Assembly: GCA_031310005.1 (NCBI GenBank)
Contig: CM062380.1
Coordinates: 2,790,001-2,854,000, forward strand
Source: Dactylellina haptotyla
Taxonomy: Eukaryota > Ascomycota > Orbiliomycetes > Orbiliales > Orbiliaceae
Reading direction: 5' to 3'
DNA length: 64,000 nt
Part shown: piece by piece, positions 20,758 through 31,119 of the stretch
How positions within the stretch are numbered: the stretch's first letter is position 1
How the letters are laid out: every line of letters starts with the position of its first letter
Notes under the pieces: model-generated
Databases searched by the model: none
Seen by the model: only the letters and a program-made list of their open reading frames with translations
Told to the model about the DNA's origin: nothing
Made by a program: the position numbers and the translations under genes

Positions 20758-22626
20758 TTAGTCTTTTAGTTTTACCAGGCCGTCCAAAATCTTTCTCCTC
20801 AACATTCCACAAAAGCTCTCCCACAAAACTTGATCGACGCCTCTCGTCCATCTCAATAGAACGAACGACCCTTTGTTCGTCTCCGGCTCTACAGAGGACT
20901 TGGGCAGACTTATGAAATCATGATCCCATGCGTCTGCTTCATCTCCAATTTCACTTTCTTCTACATCGTTGTCTTCCCCAGTTTTTGGTCTAGCTTTCGG
21001 CGCAGTCTCTGCGGGCTGTATAGTCGCACCGATGAATATACCCACTGCAAATCCGAACTTCGGCTCACTAGGGGTAGTGTTTGAACCCTGTCCTTCTCCT
21101 TCCAATGTTTCAAGCTGTTTTCTCTTTCTCCTTGCGGCTCTTGACCATGTGTTCCCATTCGTTTCGCCCTTCCCATTTGAATATAGGTTCTCGACGGTGC
21201 CATACATAGTAGTAAAGTAGGGTAATCGAACGGAAGTCCACTCAAAGGTATCAGTAGGAAACTCGGAACAAGAAGTTTTCAATAACTCTTCCACTCTCGG
21301 GAGAAAAGACGATAGCGTAGTATCCATTGGCAAAGGAACTTTAAAGGTTGTCGGAAAGGGAAGATGCGCCTTTAATGAATGAGACGTTGGTTGGCGCGAT
21401 ATATGCTGTAATACACATATTAATTAGTAGCATGCCTCTAGCATATAATCATCTAGAACAGTAGATAAGAACTCACATCACCGGCCCTCTTATCACTGTA
21501 ACTCCACCCGACAGCCCACCGCTTCGTCTTCCCAACTCCCTGTACAAATTCCCCGACAACATAATTCGATACTCCATTTTGCTTAAGTTTATCGACTATT
21601 TTCTCAACACTACCCAGCTTCCCAAGCATGGAGGTATACCACCGTATTTTCTTTCGAAGCTTCAGACTTTCGTCGACCATCCTGCCCACGAACGAGACCT
21701 CCCCGCCTTCGGTTACCATTTCCGTTGTTGAACCGGTACATGCGGACAACGGAGGGACTGATTTTAGTTTGGCCGATGACAGCATGTCGTTTATCGAGGC
21801 GTAAAACGGCGGGTTGCACATTGCGAAATCTATTGTTAAAGGATTTTCCGTCACCTCTGGTGGGAAGATTGTGGGAGAGGCGGAGACGTCAACGATGGTG
21901 ACCCGGCCATCGAGGGAATTTTGTTGGATATTCCTCGTGGCGTTGGAAAGAGATGTAGAGTCGATATCTGTGGTGATAAATTGCCAATGGGGGAAATGAG
22001 AGCAACCTAGAAGGGGGTATATGGCTGACGCGCCGGTACCACTGTAGTTTTATTAATATAGATAGATTCTGTTGGTTATTTGTAATTGGGACTTACATAT
22101 CTACGCCGACGACTTTGTTGGATTCAGGAGCTGTCATGTAGCCATGAGTGTCTGTGATTAAATCGTTTAACCAGAGGATATAATTGAGTCTATGATTGAC
22201 ATCAGTATTCAAACTATACATTAATTAATTCCAGTGTGTAATGGCATCTATACCTGTTCGGGATCTATTTTTGCTGAAGTTAGATGACGAGTAATTACCA
22301 CGATGTCAACGGAATTGCTACGTACTGCAGGGCAAAGTCTATCTTCGGGAAGGTCGACATCTAGGTTAAAATCTCTCTTCAGAAGGGCCTTCGCAAGTTG
22401 CCTAACGGCTTCCGGATCGTGAAAATCTATTGAATTCCTTCCTATTAAACTAATATTCGAAGTCGATCAGCCATCAGCACTATACCAAAAAATACGGAAC
22501 AGCCACCAGGATCATAGGAGAGGGTTTCTGCTAGAACTAAAACACGTACCATTTTGCGAAGTCTGGATAGTCTTTTGCCAGTTTTGCAAAGCTGATGGTA
22601 TCTTTGTAGATGTTTCTGGGATGCAT
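20758..22626 (-). CDS. METTL16-type RNA N6-adenosine methyltransferase
   Basis: Six exons: 22626-22550, 22449-22326, 22264-22254, 22189-22097, 22041-21477 and 21405-20758, giving 505 residues. METTL16 methylates A43 of U6 snRNA and hairpins of SAM-synthetase mRNA. It starts MHPRNIYKDTISFAKLAKDY, the usual start of the family. DFHDPEAVRQLAKALLKRDF and the NRLNYILWLNDL region follow, then VVGVDIGTGASAIYPLLG as the SAM-binding loop, and N-P-P-F as the catalytic motif in FAMCNPPFYAS. The C-terminal part has a disordered Lys-rich linker and a second folded region resembling the vertebrate-conserved region. The third exon is only 11 nt yet supplies the conserved I-P-N-R junction, so it is needed to keep both frame and homology. 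The start lies 192 bp from the divergent ARH1 gene. Confidence 0.92.
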
Positions 22627-22818
22627 CGCTGCTGTCGTTGGATGTTGAACCGGTTGTGGTGTTGAGTCGATGGAATTGGACTGGCGGTCCAGAACACCAC
22701 AGATTTGTAACACGGAAAGCCGTATAAGAATGCAACACCATTGCAGGTCAAAGGTTCTACTTCCTTTCAAACTCTCTATTGCGGAATGACGACACACGAT
22801 ATATAAATCGTGGAAATT
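22627..22818. promoter_or_regulatory. Short divergent promoter between METTL16 homologue and ARH1
   Basis: 192 bp between two outward-pointing start codons. A short AT-rich stretch (ACGATATATAAATCG, about 22797-22810) is just upstream of the ARH1 start; its TATATAA core is too close to the ATG to be a useful TATA box unless the leader is extremely short. Confidence 0.45.
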
Positions 22819-24618
22819 ATGCTGAAAACAGCCTCAGCCCTGCCGGCTGCGCGGCGGGCCCTCCCCGTCGTCGCCCATTCCCGTCTTATTTCCTCACTAC
22901 GCCCGACAGGCGGCGACTCATTCGTCGCAGCAACTCGTTTGAATGCGCCGTTTCGGATGGCAATCATTGGTTCTGGTCCGTCAGGGTTCTATACCGCATA
23001 CAGAGTTCAGAACAAACTCCCCAATGCCAAAATCGACATGTATGAGTCTCTGCCGGTTCCGTTTGGACTTGTGCGATTCGGGGTCGCGCCTGATCATCCG
23101 GAAGTTAAGGTGTGTACACTCTCACGGTATCTTGGATAAAATGCTATTATTTTTTGGCATCTCATGTAAATGCGATATGGTACGGATTCCCTTCCGTTTA
23201 TAAGCCTGTCTATCCGATTAAAGAATAGCATATTTTTGAACACAAAATAAATGATAAACTAATCTAACCATTTAGAAATATCCCTAACTCTCGTGTTACC
23301 TGCTTTGGGAATTATCTTAATATAGTTTTGCATAAATACATTTGACGGAGTGGCCCGTCATCCGAATTTTACATTTATTGGGAATACGCCCATAGGCTCC
23401 GATCCAGGCAGTCTGCCCTTTTCAACTCTTCTGCCGCACTACGATGCAATCCTCCTTTCTTACGGGGCATCAAAAGATAAAAAATTAGGAATACCCGGCG
23501 AGGACACACTCTCGGGTATTCTCTCGGCGAGAGCATTCGTGGGCTGGTACAATGGACTCCCTGAGCATCGGGACCTAAATCCTGATCTTCAGGGTGGCGA
23601 TGGCAAAGCAGTTGTTATCGGACAGGGAAACGTAGCATTGGACGTTGCGAGGATATTGCTCACGCCTATTGATGAATTGAGGAAGACGGATATCACGGAG
23701 TACGCAATAGAGGCACTGTCGAGGAGTAACATTAAGGAAGTCGAAGTTGTGGGCAGGAGAGGCCCCATGCAGGTATCCACTAAAATCCTTGTTCCTTTGC
23801 GATTATTTGAATATTGCGCTAACGGTGTATAGGCGGCATTCACAATCAAAGAAGCCCGCGAATTGATGCAATTATCATCTGTAGGCTTCGAGCCGGTCGA
23901 TCCTACAGTTATGCCTGAGAATCTGAGTTCGCTGCCTCGTGCAAAGAAAAGGCTTATGGAGTTAATACATAAAGGCACAAAAACATATCCGGGAGAAAAA
24001 AACTGGAAGCTGTCATTTTATCATTCTCCCTCCGCCTTCTACTCATCTCCTTCTCATCCTTCGAAATTATCCCACATACGGTTCGAGAAAACCGCTACAG
24101 TACCTGACTCTGACGGCGAAAAAGTTCGACCAACTGGGGGTTTTACAGACGTAAATGCTTCGCTGGCTTTCAGGAGTATCGGCTACAAAAGCGAACCGAT
24201 ATCAGGAATGGTCGAGGCGGGTGTTCCGTTCGACAAGGATAGAGGGATTGTTTATAACACTCTTGGAAGAGTTACAACGCCTACACCCGGTGGCCCTGTG
24301 CCTGTCCACGGAGTGTATACGGCGGGCTGGGTAAGACGTGGACCAACCGGAATTATCGCTTCAACGATGATGGATGCATTCGATGCCGGGGATAATATTA
24401 CCAACGATTGGTTGGCTGGAGTTAAGTTTCTTGGAAAGGGTGATGAGGTTAAAGCTGGATGGGAAGCGGTGAAAGAGGAGCATGAGAAGAGAGGACTTAA
24501 ACGGGTTAGTTGGGATGATTGGGATAAGATCGACAGTGCTGAGAAGGAGAAGGGTCGGAGGGCTGGGAAAGAAAGAGAAAAGTTTGGAACAGAAGCTGAG
24601 ATGATGGCAGTAATATAG
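22819..24618 (+). CDS. ARH1: NADPH:adrenodoxin (ferredoxin) oxidoreductase, mitochondrial
   Basis: Three exons, 22819-23109, 23326-23772 and 23833-24618, phase 0 throughout, giving 507 residues. The enzyme passes electrons from NADPH through FAD to mitochondrial ferredoxin for Fe-S cluster, heme A and sterol-type chemistry. A basic presequence (MLKTASALPAARRALP) leads into the FAD Rossmann motif G-S-G-P-S-G in AIIGSGPSGFYTAYRV, then FGLVRFGVAPDHPEVK. The NADPH motif is GQGNVALDVARILLTP, followed by VVGRRGPMQAAFTIKE. GFTDVNASLAFRSIGYKS and VYTAGWVRRGPTGIIAS close the fold. Intron 1 is long for this window (216 nt); exon 2 begins FCINTFDGVARHPNF, which aligns in length with the family's VKNxINTF segment. 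It ends 60 bp from the convergent L2HGDH stop. Confidence 0.94.
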
Positions 24619-24678
24619 GGCTCTCCATTGATGTATACGTAAGCTAAAGCCTATTCACACGTGTATCTGTAGATATAT

Positions 24679-26058
24679 TTATTTGTACAATATCTCGTCC
24701 ACCATCTCTGCGATTCCAAGGCTTGAAGTCAACCCGGGACTTTCTATTCCTAGCAAATTCACGAATCCTAAAAATCCTTCTTCCTCTCTTACTATGAAAT
24801 CTTGGAATGGTCCACCCTTCGGATGCAACTTTGGCCTGATGCCGCAATAATCCGGCGTCAATATCTCTTTCTGTATGCCGGGTAAGTAAGCACTGACTGC
24901 TCCGATTGCATCCTTAAGTCTATAATCCCTCGCAACCAGATCATCAGGTCCATCAACCCACTCTACGTCTGGCCCAAACCTGATCCTTCCAGCCATATCT
25001 AATGTCAGATGCGTTCCCAATCCACCAAGCCCCTCTACAGGGCACGGATATATCAACCTTGAAACTCTTGGCTTAGAAGCTGAGTATGAAAAGTAGTTAC
25101 CCTTAGCATAAAACGGAGTTATATGTCTTTCCTTTGGCAATAGCATATTGGACACCAGGGGAGCCGAAAGACCAGCTGAGTTTATGACCACATCTGCAGT
25201 TATAGTGACGGGTTCTTCGTCCGTGGCGTATCTTGTGGTAACTTCATACCCGCCAGACGGGGCCTTATTGATCCCCACCACATTCGTTAACACGGATGTG
25301 TCAAATTCCTCGAGAAGACCGGCCAGGTACGTCATGTAATCGTGAACTGAGACGATACCTGTTGTCGGAGAGTTAAGTGCTCCGTACGGCGTGTGGACCT
25401 GTGTCATATTAGTATAGAGTTTACTTGAAAATACTGGGGAAGTGATATATATACATCCGGTTCATCCCTCAGCGCTTCTTCCTTCCCCACAAAATTCGTC
25501 GAAACTCCGAGTCGCTTGCACTTCTCGTGCAATCCCTCAAGGATCCCCCTCTCCTTCTCATTTTGCGCAAGAATCCATTTGCCCAGTCGTTTGTGCGGAA
25601 TGCCTTGTTTCTCGCATAAATCATAGAGGAGATTCTTCCCTCGGATGCACAGTTTTGTCTTTAGAGATCGTTCCGGGTAATATATTCCCGCATGGATGAC
25701 CTATCATTATATTCTCGCAAGTAAATTTAAACTACTTATCGATATTTATGTAAAGGGGTTTGAGTTTCTGGTATTCTCATACTTCGGAATTCCTCGATGA
25801 GGTTTCTGTCCCAAGTTCGCCATGACGTTCGATCAAGAGCGTTGGTTTTCGATATTTGGTAGCAAGTCTGGACGCAACCGCCAGGCCGACGACCCCGCCG
25901 CCAATAACCTACGAATAGCGCAGAAAATCAGGTATCGCGAATTTTAATAGAATCTAATGCAAACTAATTAGATGGCTTACACAGTGTGCGAAATCACTGT
26001 TTGAAGGTGCTGTAGTCGAAAGTAGACGGCGTTGGATCTGGAACAACCTTAAACGCAT
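24679..26058 (-). CDS. L2HGDH: L-2-hydroxyglutarate dehydrogenase-like FAD oxidoreductase, mitochondrial
   Basis: Four exons, 26058-25981, 25908-25783, 25700-25455 and 25398-24679, all phase 0, giving 389 residues. L2HGDH oxidises L-2-hydroxyglutarate, a side product of malate dehydrogenase, to 2-oxoglutarate in mitochondria. The start [18 protein letters not shown] has a matrix presequence look. Exon 2 opens with the FAD Rossmann motif G-G-G-V-V-G in [16 protein letters not shown]. Then come [20 protein letters not shown], the family block [15 protein letters not shown], and [14 protein letters not shown]. The C-terminal [11 protein letters not shown] and [19 protein letters not shown] are typical of this DAO-superfamily branch. 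It lies tail to tail with ARH1, with only 60 bp between stops. Close homologues include bacterial LhgO/YgaF; the exact substrate is inferred from the family. Confidence 0.9.
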
Positions 26059-26647
26059 CTTCTTTTCGGCTGTGTTGGGAAAGGTAGAATTGCGAATGTC
26101 GAAAAGCGAGATAGAGTGATAAGCTTATGAGTAAAGTTGTGTCACCCTAGCTGCCCAGAGTTGTAAAGATTTGTAAGGATTGGGCAGCAGTTTTTTATGT
26201 AGTACATGCATCGATTCGAAATTTTGCGGTTTAAAATTCGAGTGGCAATCAATAACATGCAAGACGAGGGATTAGAGTTAGCCTCGGCGCCCACCGGCGA
26301 GGTCCCGAACAAGTCCTGCATTCTCGAAAACAATCTACAAAATGATCTCACATCTGGTTTACTTTTCATGCTTCAAATGTATATCAGAGGGAAATTTCGA
26401 TTCCACGAAAATCCTCGTCTAGTTCGTCCACGGAAAATCTTTTCACTGCCACTGTCAAGCGGATGGCAGCGAGGCGGCATAGTCATGCGCCTCCTTTGAC
26501 TTATATAAACATTCCTCTTGTAAAGCAAGAGAGCAGACAAAGTATTGATTCTTTTCTTTCCGATCCTATATACTATATAAAAAAAAAAAGCCGGAGATGA
26601 GTGAAACGGGATAACAAAGTGCAGCTGGAGAAAACCACAAACTGCGC
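26059..26647. other. Intergenic between EF-2 end and L2HGDH start
   Basis: About 590 bp, EF-2 3' UTR and L2HGDH promoter. An open frame here simply reads beyond the true last intron of EF-2. An A-run lies at 26579-26590. No other gene seen. Confidence 0.45.
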
Positions 26648-29600
26648 TTAGAGCTTGTCGTAGTAGTCGTCGATATTGGCACCTTCTACCTTGAGACCTA
26701 TATGAGTTGTTAGCATAGTTTCTACTTTTCATTACGCTAGGGTTTAAATGCTTACCCTTCTTCTTTCTCATTGGCAAGATAATATCCGTGAAGATCTTGG
26801 AGGAGGTGTCTAGGGCCTTGCCGAGGGAAACAGGTTCCCAATGGTCGAACACCATGGTGGCAAAAGCTTGGCCACCAGTGTCTTGACGCAAGGAGCTGAT
26901 GAAACCGAAGGAGTTTCTGACGGGAAGGTGGGCCTTGAGAGTGAAAAGTGGAGTTCCTGGACGCTGTTCAGTGTGGAAGATGCTACCACCTCTCAAGTTC
27001 AGAGTGCTGTAGACACCGCCCATGGCAGTTTCTGGCACCTGGATTTCAACCAAGTATGTGGGTTCCAAAAGGTTAGGATCCGACATAAGGACGGCAGCGT
27101 ACATGGCACGACGGGTCGTTGGCATGATTTGACCGGCACCTCTGTGGATGGAATCGGCGTGGAGTGTGACATCCATAAGGTTGAATCTGATGGATCGCAA
27201 TGGCTCTTCGGCAAGAGGGCCTTCCTTGGTTGCCCATTGGACACCAGCGATGACAGAATCTTTGATTTCGTTGAGATATTGAACGGCTTTGGTGGTATCA
27301 ACCATGACGTTAGGACCGCTAGTATCTGGACCAAAGCACCAGATTTTCCTGGCTTCGGTGACATCCCAGCCGTAGTCGTCGGCGAGGATACGAGCACGAG
27401 CCTTGAAGTCGTCCTTTGAGCTAACTTCACCCTTGTCGATAGCAACACCAAGCTCCTCACCCATGGGAGAAGCGGTAAGGTAGATACGGTTGTGCTTGTT
27501 TGGCGATTTCGAGAGAGCCGGGGCGTGGAAGGTTCTCATGGTGCCACCGACCTTGGAATCCAGGTTGGCGGTTTCTCCCATGACAGTTTCACGGTACTGG
27601 ACAACTGGGTCCGAGATCTTGAGAGGGACACCAGCGTGATCGTTCTGGAGGTCGTTAAGGCAAATTTCCAAGTGCAATTCACCGGCACCGGCAACAATGT
27701 GTTCACCAGATGGGGTGTGGAAGATCAAAACGCAAGGATCGGACTTAGCCAGACGCTTCAAGCCTTCGACGAGTTTTGGCAAGTCCTGACCGTTTGTAAC
27801 CTCAACGGCACGTTGAACGACAGGAGACACGGAGAACTTCATGACCTTCAAGTTGTGGGCAGTCTCAGAGGTAGTGAGGGTACCCGATTTGACCAAGAAT
27901 TGATCGACACCGACCAGACCGACAATGTTACCGGCTGGGATGTTCTCAATCTGCTCGACCTTGGGACCCATCATGAGAACGGTACGCTGGATGGCCTTGA
28001 TGAACAGATCTTCCTTCTTTCCGGGAACGTAATTTGGACCCTGAATTCTGACCTTCAAACCAGACTTGGCGGTACCAGAGAAGACACGACCGAAAGCGTA
28101 GAAACGACCCTTATCAGAGGTCGGCACCATCTTGGAGACGTAAAGCATGAGAGGACCGTTGGGGTCACAGTTCTTGATACCGATGCAGGATTCATCATCA
28201 TGAGGACCTTCGTAGAGAAGTTCAGCACGGTACTTTTGCGAGGTTTGAGGAGATGGCAAGTGGATGATCATCATCTCGAGGATGGCATCTGCAAGTGGGA
28301 TCCACTTTCTCATGACCGTCCTCAAAAGCTTCTTCTCTTTAAGTTCCTTCTCATCACTGGTGAGCTTGACTCCGAGCTTTTCGGCAATCGCCAAGACCTC
28401 TGGGACATTGTCTTTCATGACTAAATCGAAAATCTTGTGGATGGGGTCAAGGATAAACTGGCAGAAAGCACGGTTTAGTGGCTTGTCATCAGCATCCTTA
28501 CCCTTGTTGGTCCATTTCTTGGTTTTTGGGTTGAAGAAACTGTCACCCTAATTGTTAATTTGATGTTAGTGTATCATTCAGTAAGCAATTTTGGTAGCAC
28601 GGGAGAGAAGAGAGCTTTACCCAAAGACGCTTCATCATGTTTTCTTTGCTGACACCGAATTTCTTCGCATAGATGTTGGCAAAGGTTCTGACGGTGAAAC
28701 CCCAGCCCTGGTATGCAGAGGCGAAAGCGACGCTACCGGCGTCTGGAGCAATTTGCCAGTCGACAACCTTTCCGTTGTGATCCATGAGATTCTTGTCCTG
28801 GTAGGTAGAAATGATGACGTTGATACTCTCAACGACTGTTCTTAAGCGGACATAGAGTTCCTCTGGCTTCTCCTGCAATTCAAGAAGCGATCGATCGACC
28901 TTGTTGACGCAAAGGACCGGCTTGATACGCTCGCTGAGGGCTTGTCGGAGCACAGTCTCGGTCTGAACAGAGGCACCTTCGAGAACGTCGACGACGACCA
29001 AAGCACCGTCAGTGACACGGAGAGCAGCTGTGACCTCGGATGAGAAGTCAACGTGCCCGGGGGAGTCGATAAGATTGATCAAGAAATCTTCTCCGACTCC
29101 GTACTCCGTCAAAGCCGCCTTGATTCCATCTTCTCTTTGCTTAATAGCGGCTTCCTTCTCCTTGGCATCCTTGATCTTATTGATCGCTTCAGTTGAGGGT
29201 GCCTTTTTAGACTCGGCGAGGGCCTGCATTTCCTTGATATCTAGGAGATCCTCCTCTGGCATCGATCCGTGCAGAGAGACCGCTGTAGATTTGATAGTGA
29301 TACCACGTTCCTGTTCGTCCTTTCTTGTGTCCATGGTTCTCACTTCGCCGGCTTTCGCCGCCGCAATGATACCGGAGGCCGCAAGCAACGAATCGGAAAG
29401 TGTGGATTTTCCGTGGTCGACTATGTGTTGCGAATGCCAAATTCCAACGTTAGAAAAGCTGGCCCTAAGAAAAACCTAAGAAAAAAACACCCCGCCAACA
29501 GAGCCCCACTATTGGAGTTGCTGTACGCGGGCAGAGGGCGTTCACGAGAACGAGCGAAACATACCATGGGCAATGACGGACATGTTACGGATGTTGTTCC

Positions 29601-29830
29601 GTTTGTCCTAAACATCATCGAAGTATTAGAATCAAGTGTTTATATGCCGTGACGTCGTCGCAATGCACGACCGCGAGCGAGCAAAACGACGACAGCAACA
29701 GCGGCGGCGACGAGACGCGGGGTAAGCGTACCATGAGCCCACGGAGCTCATCGATAGTGAAGCTACATTCCACCAGCAATTGTTAGCACGAAGCAATGTC
29801 GGGTGGAAGGGCGTGAACATACTTGACCAT
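26648..29830 (-). CDS. EFT2: Translation elongation factor 2 (EF-2), divergent and extended
   Basis: Six exons: 29830-29823, 29762-29732, 29607-29565, 29420-28621, 28547-26756 and 26697-26648, giving 907 residues against about 842-845 in other fungi. EF-2 is the GTPase that drives ribosomal translocation. Visible motifs are the P-loop AHVDHGKST, switch [15 protein letters not shown], and NKVD. The diphthamide His is kept at residue 762 (SIHRGAGQ), though the usual run of three Gly is broken by Ala. The first exon has only 8 nt (ATG GTC AA). A Lys/Glu-rich insert of about 40 residues (about 92-138) lies between switch I and DSPGH, with smaller inserts near residues 255 and 610. Normally invariant blocks differ, for example [13 protein letters not shown] and [11 protein letters not shown]. 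The reading frame is intact, so this is an expressed-type gene, not a pseudogene. Confidence 0.95.
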
Positions 29831-31119
29831 CTTGGCTGATTGATCAGGGAAACCTTTCTTAAAACGGGTTTGTGTAGGTGATGAAGTTTGGTTTGCGAAG
29901 AAGGAAAAATTTGATGATCTGGTCTGGAGCGAGGCACAAAAAATAAAAAGCCCTCAGAACCGGTGGAAATTTCTTTTCGCCCTCTACCTTTAGTAACCGG
30001 GGGTCAAAAAAAGTTCGAGGACTACCCTGACACCTTCTCACGCGGAAGAGGGAATCGGGTAGGAGACAGAGATCGAATTGGTTCTAAACTTGCTAAACTG
30101 ATTTAAGGTGGGGGAGGTTGGGTAAAGGTGAAGGGAAGAAGAAGAGAAGGGAAGAGAGGAAAAGAGAGGAAGAGGTTGTGTGGGCAGCCGAGCTATAAAA
30201 AAAAAAAAAAGAAAAAGAATTTTTGTGTGCGTCTACCAAAAGTGGTGTTGCAGCAGACAATCTCGGTGACCGCAGCGTGCGTGAGGGGTTAACGAGCAAA
30301 CGACACATCCGTCTTGTCACATAGTAAGTGGTTATTACATACTGCACATTGTCGGGTGGCCGTCGTTAACAGCGGGGTTGGAGAATGCTACGATCATGAC
30401 GCTTAGATACCGCTGCGGGCGATGGTAGTGGCTAGTTCCGGCTTTAGGCAGGTCCAAACCGCCTAAACTCCTCTCGTTCACGTTTTAACTCTCTCAGTCG
30501 ATTGAAACGGTGGCTCCATGACTCCGCTGGATCTGCGAATGTTTGTAATGTACATGTACCAGGGCTTGTCCTGCAGATTGGCGCTGCTCCTCGCGGTACT
30601 TTGCCCGTCTCTGTTCCGGGGAAATCTTCACTGCTGTTGCTTGTAGGGAATAATTCTTGGAAGATTATAAAATGCCTGCCATAATATGCCTATCGTACAC
30701 AATTGCCCCCAGTACCCCCCATCTGCCGCTCCGTTCGCCCATGTTCTCCCTCTTGCTTTTCTTTTCCAGCTAGCTAGCTTTCCTTCCTTCCTTCCTTCTC
30801 TCGCGCTCTCTCTCTATCTTTTTTTTTTCTTTAAAAATATTAAAACTCAAAGGAACGCTCGGAAAGAAAGATGTGTCATCGGTGTGCTTCGATCTCATAC
30901 AAAAATACCCTCCCGCTATGCAAACATGTTGAAACCCAAAAAATATCACTCAAGCAACACAACTGTAGAAATGGAAAAAGGGAAAATAATAATTAAGGAA
31001 AAAGGCATTATGAGTTCGCTAAAGGAGTAATAATAGTATGAAAACAAAACAAGAAATAGAAAAGAACTCAATACGATAGAGTCATACGACGAGGTATTAC
31101 TCATACGATAACCGATCGA
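29831..31119. other. EF-2 upstream region, no gene seen
   Basis: About 1.3 kb upstream of EF-2 on the minus strand. It contains a purine-rich (GA-rich) block at 30108-30172, which reads as a strong C/T tract on the EF-2 coding strand, an A-run at 30196-30209, a CCTT repeat near 30780-30800 and a T-run near 30820-30830. The pyrimidine tract at such a distance upstream of a highly expressed gene is typical of fungal strong promoters. No supportable coding region. Confidence 0.45.

Noticed and set aside
26840-28551. Long plus-strand frames (up to 310 codons) opposite EF-2
   Set aside because: Codon bias of a highly expressed gene leaves few stops on the opposite strand; no independent homology.
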